A stretch of 10,077 bases of DNA from Gammaproteobacteria bacterium (GTDB taxonomy: Bacteria; Pseudomonadota; Gammaproteobacteria; SZUA-229): assembly GCA_011321985.1 (NCBI GenBank), contig DROB01000053.1, forward strand, positions 1 through 10,077, read 5' to 3'. Below the pieces are notes generated by a model. The model saw only the letters and a list, made by a program, of their open reading frames with translations, did no database searches and had not been told where the DNA came from. Made by a program: the position numbers and the translations under genes. Below, piece by piece: positions 6,132-10,077 of the stretch (its first letter is position 1; each line of letters begins with the position of its first letter).

Positions 6132-8225
6132 ATGGCAGACGTAGACTTAAGCAAATATAGAAATATCGGCATTTTTGCCCATGTGGACGCCGGTAAAACG
6201 ACGACCACAGAACGTATTCTGAAACTGACCGGTAAGATCCATAAAACCGGTGAAGTCCATGACGGGGAAGCAACCACCGATTTCATGGAACAGGAACAGG
6301 AACGTGGTATCACTATTCAATCTGCGGCTACCAGCTGTGAGTGGAACGGTCACCGTTTAAACATTATCGACACACCGGGACACGTTGACTTCACCATCGA
6401 GGTCTATCGTTCACTGAAAGTGCTGGATGGCGGCATCGGTGTATTCTGTGGTTCGGGTGGGGTCGAGCCTCAATCTGAGACCAACTGGCGTTATGCGAAC
6501 GAGTCAGAAGTTTCCCGCGTTATCTTCATTAACAAACTGGACCGTATCGGTGCTGATTTCTACCGTGTCACCAAACAGGTGGAAGATGTACTGGGTGCCG
6601 TACCTCTGGTGATGGTTTTGCCCATCGGCATCGAAGACCAGTTCAAAGGCTGTGTCGACCTGCTGACCCGTAAAGCCTGGATATGGGATAACGAAACCGA
6701 TACCACGGCGTACCGCATCGAAGAACCCCCCGCCGAGATGGCTGACCAGGTCGAAGAATGGCGTGAGAAACTGATCGAGACTGCCGTCGAGCAGGATGAT
6801 GACATCATGGAAGCCTACCTCGAAGGTGAAGAGCCCTCACTGGAAGACATCAAACGATGCATCCGTAAAGGCACGTTGACCATGGACTTCTTCCCGACTT
6901 ATTGTGGTTCTGCATTCAAAGATAAAGGTGTACAACTGGTACTGGATGCAGCGGTCGATTACCTGCCTGATCCTACCGAAGTTAAACCCCAGCCTGAAGT
7001 GGATCTGGAAGGTAACGAGACCGGTGAGCTTGCCATCGTTGATCCGGACAAGCCTCTGCGTGCACTGGCATTCAAAATTATGGATGACCGTTTTGGTGCG
7101 CTTACCTTTGTTCGTATCTACTCCGGTCGTATGGATAAAGGTATGACGGTATTAAACACCTTCACTGGCAAGACTGAGCGTATCGGCCGCATGGTAGAGA
7201 TGCACGCGGATGAGCGCATCGAGCTGGATGGTGCACAGGCGGGTGACATCATCGCTGTCGTCGGCATGAAGAACGTACAGACCGGCCACACATTATGTGA
7301 TGAGAAAAACCCGGCAACGCTGGAACCGATGGTATTCCCTGATCCGGTTATCTCCATCGCGATCTCGCCAAACGACAAAGGGGCCTCTGAGAAACTGGGC
7401 ATCGCACTGGGCAAGATGATCAAAGAGGATCCATCGTTCCGCGTGGAGACCGACGAAGACTCAGGTGAGACCATCCTCAAAGGCATGGGTGAATTACACC
7501 TCGATATCAAGGTTGATATCCTCAAGCGTACGCACGGTATCGATGCGACCATCGGTAAGCCACAGGTGGCCTACCGTGAGACCATCACCAAGACAGTTGA
7601 AGATTCTTATACGCATAAGAAACAATCGGGTGGTTCCGGCCAGTTCGGTAAGATCGATTACATCATCGAGCCGGGTGAGCCAGGTTCCGGTTACCAGTTT
7701 GAGTCAAAAGTTACCGGTGGTAACGTGCCACGTGAATTCTGGCCTGCGATCGAAAAAGGTTTTGCAGGTATGTCAGAAAAAGGTGTGCTGGCGGGTTTTC
7801 CCTGTCTTGACTGGAAAGTAACCTTGATGGATGGTCAGTTCCACGCAGTGGATTCCTCTGCTGTTGCCTTTGAACTTGCTGCAAAAGCAGCCTATCGCCA
7901 GACCATGCCCAAGGCCGGTCCGCAGTTGATGGAGCCGATCATGAAGGTCGATGTGTTCACACCGGAAGATCACGTGGGTGATGTCATCGGTGACCTTAAC
8001 CGCCGCCGTGGCATGATCAAATCACAGGAGGCTAATCCGACGGGGGTTCGCATCAAAGCAGAATGTCCGCTGAGTGAGATGTTTGGTTACATCGGAACAT
8101 TGCGTACCATGACATCGGGCCGTGGTCAGTTCTCTATGGAGTTCCTGCATTATGTGGCAGCACCCAGGAACGTGTCTGAAGACGTGATCAAAGAAGTGAA
8201 GGAGCGTGAAGCAGCCAGTAAGTAG
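6132..8225 (+). CDS. fusA: Elongation factor G, EF-G 2 type
   Basis: EF-G is the GTPase that drives ribosomal translocation and, with RRF, recycling. The 697-residue product from ATG 6132 starts MADVDLSKYRNIGIFAHVDAG, the usual EF-G 2 N-terminus. The upstream ATG at 6108 sits in a hairpin without a binding site. Motifs are intact: G1 AHVDAGKT (16-23), switch I QERGITI (56-62), G3 DTPGH (80-84) and G4 NKLD (134-137). The domain IV tip is HAVDSSA, with the conserved histidine at 571. Domain V reads GYIGTLRTMTSGRG (652-665), where canonical EF-G has GYATDLRSxTQGRA. This and the overall sequence match, from memory, the second EF-G of Vibrio and Shewanella. The gene stands alone, outside any str operon (no rpsL, rpsG or tuf nearby), so a canonical fusA probably exists elsewhere. 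A strong intrinsic terminator follows. A fusA2/fusB label would also be fair. Confidence 0.95.
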   Translation: MADVDLSKYRNIGIFAHVDAGKTTTTERILKLTGKIHKTGEVHDGEATTDFMEQEQERGITIQSAATSCEWNGHRLNIIDTPGHVDFTIEVYRSLKVLDGGIGVFCGSGGVEPQSETNWRYANESEVSRVIFINKLDRIGADFYRVTKQVEDVLGAVPLVMVLPIGIEDQFKGCVDLLTRKAWIWDNETDTTAYRIEEPPAEMADQVEEWREKLIETAVEQDDDIMEAYLEGEEPSLEDIKRCIRKGTLTMDFFPTYCGSAFKDKGVQLVLDAAVDYLPDPTEVKPQPEVDLEGNETGELAIVDPDKPLRALAFKIMDDRFGALTFVRIYSGRMDKGMTVLNTFTGKTERIGRMVEMHADERIELDGAQAGDIIAVVGMKNVQTGHTLCDEKNPATLEPMVFPDPVISIAISPNDKGASEKLGIALGKMIKEDPSFRVETDEDSGETILKGMGELHLDIKVDILKRTHGIDATIGKPQVAYRETITKTVEDSYTHKKQSGGSGQFGKIDYIIEPGEPGSGYQFESKVTGGNVPREFWPAIEKGFAGMSEKGVLAGFPCLDWKVTLMDGQFHAVDSSAVAFELAAKAAYRQTMPKAGPQLMEPIMKVDVFTPEDHVGDVIGDLNRRRGMIKSQEANPTGVRIKAECPLSEMFGYIGTLRTMTSGRGQFSMEFLHYVAAPRNVSEDVIKEVKEREAASK

Positions 8226-8244
8226 AGCTGTTTTCACCATCCTG

Positions 8245-8274
8245 AAAAAAGCCGGCCTCTGAGTCGGCTTTTTT
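8245..8274 (+). terminator. Intrinsic terminator of EF-G 2
   Basis: AAAAAAGCCG (8245-8254) pairs perfectly with CGGCTTTTTT (8265-8274) around a ten-base loop. The hairpin begins 19 bases after the EF-G 2 stop, and its T-run continues into ACTTTTT. This is a textbook Rho-independent terminator. The symmetric A and T tails could also let it work on the opposite strand. Confidence 0.9.
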
Positions 8275-8320
8275 ACTTTTTGAGCTATCAATTCTGCTTT
8301 TGGTGTAGTAAAAACAAGTG

Positions 8321-9019
8321 ATGGAAATTGAAACGAGCTGGTTGATCGGGCTACATATTCCCGCACAGTTGATGCCTGTATCGGTATTGTATATAGCGGA
8401 TGCCCTGTTTTTTATCACCTTGTTGTATACCATTAAACAGGTCGAGTTCAGGCAGTTGTTGAAAAACAGACCCAGTCAGCATGTATATTTTGGTGCGATG
8501 GTCCTGTTATTTTTATTGTGGGGTGTCAAGGCAGGTATTTCACCGGGTCTGGGGTTTCATCATCTGGGAGCTACATTATTTACCCTCATGTTCGGTTGGC
8601 CACTGGCATTGGCTGGCCTGACTATCATCCTGTTTGCCTCGGTCCTGTTGCAGCATAACGAGTTGATCGCGTTAGGTGCTAACGGTTGTCTGAGTATCGT
8701 GGTTCCTGTCTTTAGCAGTTATGCTGTTTTAAAGTTGTCGCAAAAATATCTGGTGGATAATTTTTTTATCTATATATTTGTCGTGGCTTTTTTTGGTGCG
8801 GGCATCGCGGTTATGTTCAGTCGCCTTTCTTCTATTTTATTGTTAAGTGCGGTTGGTGCATACCCGGATACAAAGCTGTTTGAAGAGTCTTTACTCTATA
8901 CACCGTTGTTCATGTTTCCAGAGATGTTCATCACTGGCATGTTGATCAGTGTCTTTGTGGTATACAAACCCGAGTGGGTTATTACTTTCGATGATGAACG
9001 GTATATCATCGGTAAGTAG
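8321..9019 (+). CDS. CbiM-like membrane protein (COG3235 type), possible metal-transport permease
   Basis: This is a 232-residue integral membrane protein with about six hydrophobic segments (roughly 19-37, 57-70, 82-108, 121-138, 148-178, 193-215). The block from GLGFHHLGATLFTLMFGWPLAL (77-98, H80/H81) through ALGANGCLSIVVP (117-129) lines up with the CbiM/NikM permease core (GxxHLLGG, LGPW, LGAN). CbiM proteins are substrate-binding components of energy-coupling-factor importers for cobalt or nickel. The N-terminal L-H12-I-P recalls the MHIPDG start of CbiM, but here it follows an 11-residue extension. The C-terminal VVYKPEWVITFDDERYI is typical of the COG3235 group. Start: ATG 8321, or the GTG directly before it (8318). 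Neither has a good Shine-Dalgarno. No ECF ATPase, CbiN or CbiQ gene is adjacent, so partners and substrate are unknown. It follows the EF-G 2 terminator and is an independent unit. Confidence 0.82.
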   Translation: MEIETSWLIGLHIPAQLMPVSVLYIADALFFITLLYTIKQVEFRQLLKNRPSQHVYFGAMVLLFLLWGVKAGISPGLGFHHLGATLFTLMFGWPLALAGLTIILFASVLLQHNELIALGANGCLSIVVPVFSSYAVLKLSQKYLVDNFFIYIFVVAFFGAGIAVMFSRLSSILLLSAVGAYPDTKLFEESLLYTPLFMFPEMFITGMLISVFVVYKPEWVITFDDERYIIGK

Positions 9020-9049
9020 GTCTTTTGCTAATAGTACGGGAAAACAATT

Positions 9050-9240
9050 TTTTTGCCGCGAAGGACGCGAAAAGCGCGAAGAAAAGCTTTTATATTATTG
9101 TAGGTCGGGCACTGCCCGACGGCTCATGCTCGTTACTCTGGTGCTTCGGTGGGCAATGTCCACCCTACAAAAAATAATCTTTTATTGGCGTTTTTTTTGC
9201 GTTCTTAGCGTCCTTCGCGCCTTAAAATTGCTTTTAAGGC
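9050..9240. repeat. Composite inverted-repeat element with nested hairpins (MITE-like)
   Basis: The outer arms share a perfect 12-base inverted repeat, CGCGAAGGACGC (9057-9068) and GCGTCCTTCGCG (9208-9219), inside longer imperfect arms of about 50 bases. Further in, GTAGG (9100-9104) pairs with CCTAC (9164-9168). Inside that lie two hairpins: GTCGGGCA/TGCCCGAC (9104-9111 with 9113-9120) and GGTGGGCA/TGTCCACC (9148-9155 with 9157-9164, one G-T). At the right edge GCCTTAAAA/TTTTAAGGC (9219-9227 with 9232-9240) forms a perfect nine-base stem. No transposase is encoded, so if mobile it depends on one elsewhere. No target duplication was identified. Confidence 0.65.
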
Positions 9241-9286
9241 TATTGCCATTAGCGGACATGCAGTAAAAAACAAAGTCAAAAGAATT

Positions 9287-9320
9287 TCACCGCAGAGGCG
9301 CAGAGAACACAGAGAAAAAC
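9287..9320 (+). repeat. Single copy of the degenerate CGCAGAG-type repeat
   Basis: The segment contains ACCGCAGAGGCGCAGAG (9289-9305) followed by AACACAGAGAAAAAC, that is, three degenerate copies of a seven-base unit (CGCAGAG, CGCAGAG, CACAGAG). The continuation CTTTTATTATT matches the CTTTTATATTATT that follows the left arm of the element at 9057, so both are versions of one sequence. Near-identical repeats are known to me from environmental gammaproteobacterial genomes, by recollection only. Confidence 0.6.
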
Positions 9321-9420
9321 TTTTATTATTTTTAATACCAGCTTTGCGTCGGAAGCAGTCGCCATAAAGCAACTGGTGTCCTTTTCGTCCGCAGTTGTTG
9401 TGCTGCGCAGTAATTAAAAG

Positions 9421-10077
9421 TCACTCAAGCAAGCGAGCCAGAGTTTCAGTCAGGCTATCGATATGCTCATGTGTGTGTTTTGCAGAAAGGGTTATCCGTA
9501 GCCGTGAGGTGCCCTGTGGTACAGTCGGTGGGCGTATAGCCGTCACCAGGAAGCCGGACGCAAATAATGCGTCACTGATCTGTAATACCGCATAGTCATC
9601 GCCGATGATCATCGGCTGTATCGCGGTCTCACTGTTTTCGACAGGCAATGATAATTCCTGGCAGCAGAGTTTAAAATAAGCGATATTGCCATTTAGATTA
9701 TTTAGATGCCGTGACTCATTTTGAATGATGTGCAGACTATAACGTGTTGCTTCTGCGATAGCTGCGGGCATGGCTGTGGTGTAGATATAGGTGCGTGCCT
9801 TCTGGATGATGGTTTCGATAAGTTCTTCACTGCCTGCGATAAAAGCACCAGCAGTCCCCATGGCTTTGCCGAGTGTCGCCATGTAGATCGGTATATCATC
9901 TCCATCCAGAGAGAAATATTGCAGACAGCCTTTTCCGGTCTCGCCTAATGTACCGAAACCATGTGCATCATCAACCATGAACCAGCTCTTGTTTTTTTTA
10001 CACATCCTGGATATCGCAGGTAGCTCGGCGATATCACCATCCATACTAAAAACGCCGTCACTCAATACCAGGTTTTC
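9421..10077 (-). CDS. bioF: 8-amino-7-oxononanoate synthase BioF, N-terminal part outside window
   Basis: BioF is the PLP enzyme that condenses pimeloyl-ACP (or -CoA) with L-alanine to give 8-amino-7-oxononanoate, the first step of biotin ring assembly. The frame is open through base 10077, so 218 C-terminal residues of a protein of about 385-390 are visible. They include SDGVFSMDGD, the PLP-site VDDAHG (aspartate and histidine at visible residues 37 and 39), and TLGKAMG with the Schiff-base lysine (visible residue 71). The C-terminal domain has the usual AIRPPTVPQGTSRLRITLSAKHT. The family includes glycine C-acetyltransferase and 5-aminolevulinate synthase, but PPTVPxGxxRLRxxLxA favours BioF. 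It is the last gene of its transcript: no bioH, bioC or bioD follows within 400 bases. Confidence 0.95.
   Translation of the reverse strand, partial: ENLVLSDGVFSMDGDIAELPAISRMCKKNKSWFMVDDAHGFGTLGETGKGCLQYFSLDGDDIPIYMATLGKAMGTAGAFIAGSEELIETIIQKARTYIYTTAMPAAIAEATRYSLHIIQNESRHLNNLNGNIAYFKLCCQELSLPVENSETAIQPMIIGDDYAVLQISDALFASGFLVTAIRPPTVPQGTSRLRITLSAKHTHEHIDSLTETLARLLE

Larger units (their letters stand above)
9020..9420. other. Gene-free repeat-rich region between convergent genes
   Basis: About 400 bases separate the CbiM-like gene from bioF. No frame in it looks coding: the one open stretch reads basic and low-complexity across the repeats. It holds a composite inverted-repeat element (9050-9240), a related repeat copy (9287-9320) and unassigned AT-rich DNA. 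The stop-side of bioF shows only a weak stem, CAACTG/CAGTTG (9370-9375 with 9392-9397), with a 16-base loop, so no terminator is assigned to either gene. Confidence 0.6.

Noticed and set aside
8949..9266. Plus-strand open frame over the repeat region after the CbiM-like gene.
   Set aside because: It overlaps the end of a well-supported gene and then translates inverted repeats. Composition is low-complexity and basic, as expected by chance.
9287..9320. CRISPR-like repetition around CGCAGAG units.
   Set aside because: Units are seven bases, degenerate and directly adjacent, with no spacers of regular length and no cas genes.

Overview
The window looks like a stretch of chromosome from a free-living gammaproteobacterium, probably not an enteric one. 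TypA/BipA and a 697-residue EF-G both read as gammaproteobacterial. The EF-G closely resembles, from memory, the second EF-G (EF-G 2) of Vibrio and Shewanella. The intergenic DNA carries REP-type hairpins of the kind common in Pseudomonas and its relatives. No phage, transposase, plasmid, CRISPR, tRNA or rRNA gene was seen. No assignment to genus is possible by eye.

Layout. (1) 1-1722, plus strand: the 3' part of a TPR-repeat protein, then a 226-residue membrane-anchored protein of unknown function. (2) 1723-1947: an intergenic stem-loop element and the typA promoter. (3) 1948-3765, plus: TypA/BipA, a ribosome-associated GTPase. (4) 3766-3982: a convergent gap with a simple hairpin, a pair of inverted REP sequences and a likely minus-strand terminator. 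(5) 5760-3983, minus: a compact three-gene cassette whose products all carry export signals. They are a family-3 solute-binding protein without transporter genes, a 122-residue small protein with two DNPWR motifs that overlaps it by ATGA, and a DUF922-type protein with an HEKNH zinc-protease motif. (6) 5761-6131: a divergent regulatory gap with a TATAAT box and two leader hairpins ahead of EF-G 2. (7) 6132-8225, plus: EF-G 2, closed by a strong intrinsic terminator. (8) 8321-9019, plus: a CbiM-like membrane protein (COG3235 type), apparently an orphan metal-transport permease. (9) 9020-9420: about 400 bases without a gene, filled by related repeats and nested hairpins. (10) 9421-10077, minus: the C-terminal two thirds of BioF, running off the right edge.

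How the genes fit together. Two translational GTPases, TypA and EF-G 2, lie 2.4 kb apart on the same strand. Between them, on the opposite strand, sits the exported cassette, which shares no obvious function with them. The cassette is the most system-like unit here: overlapping or near-touching genes, all products aimed at the envelope, and no transporter partners. The other theme is the repeats. Elements at 1737-1836, 9050-9240 and 9287-9320 seem to share one degenerate terminal sequence, and the 3810-3874 pair shows compensatory stem changes. The remaining genes are ordinary housekeeping or poorly characterised envelope genes.
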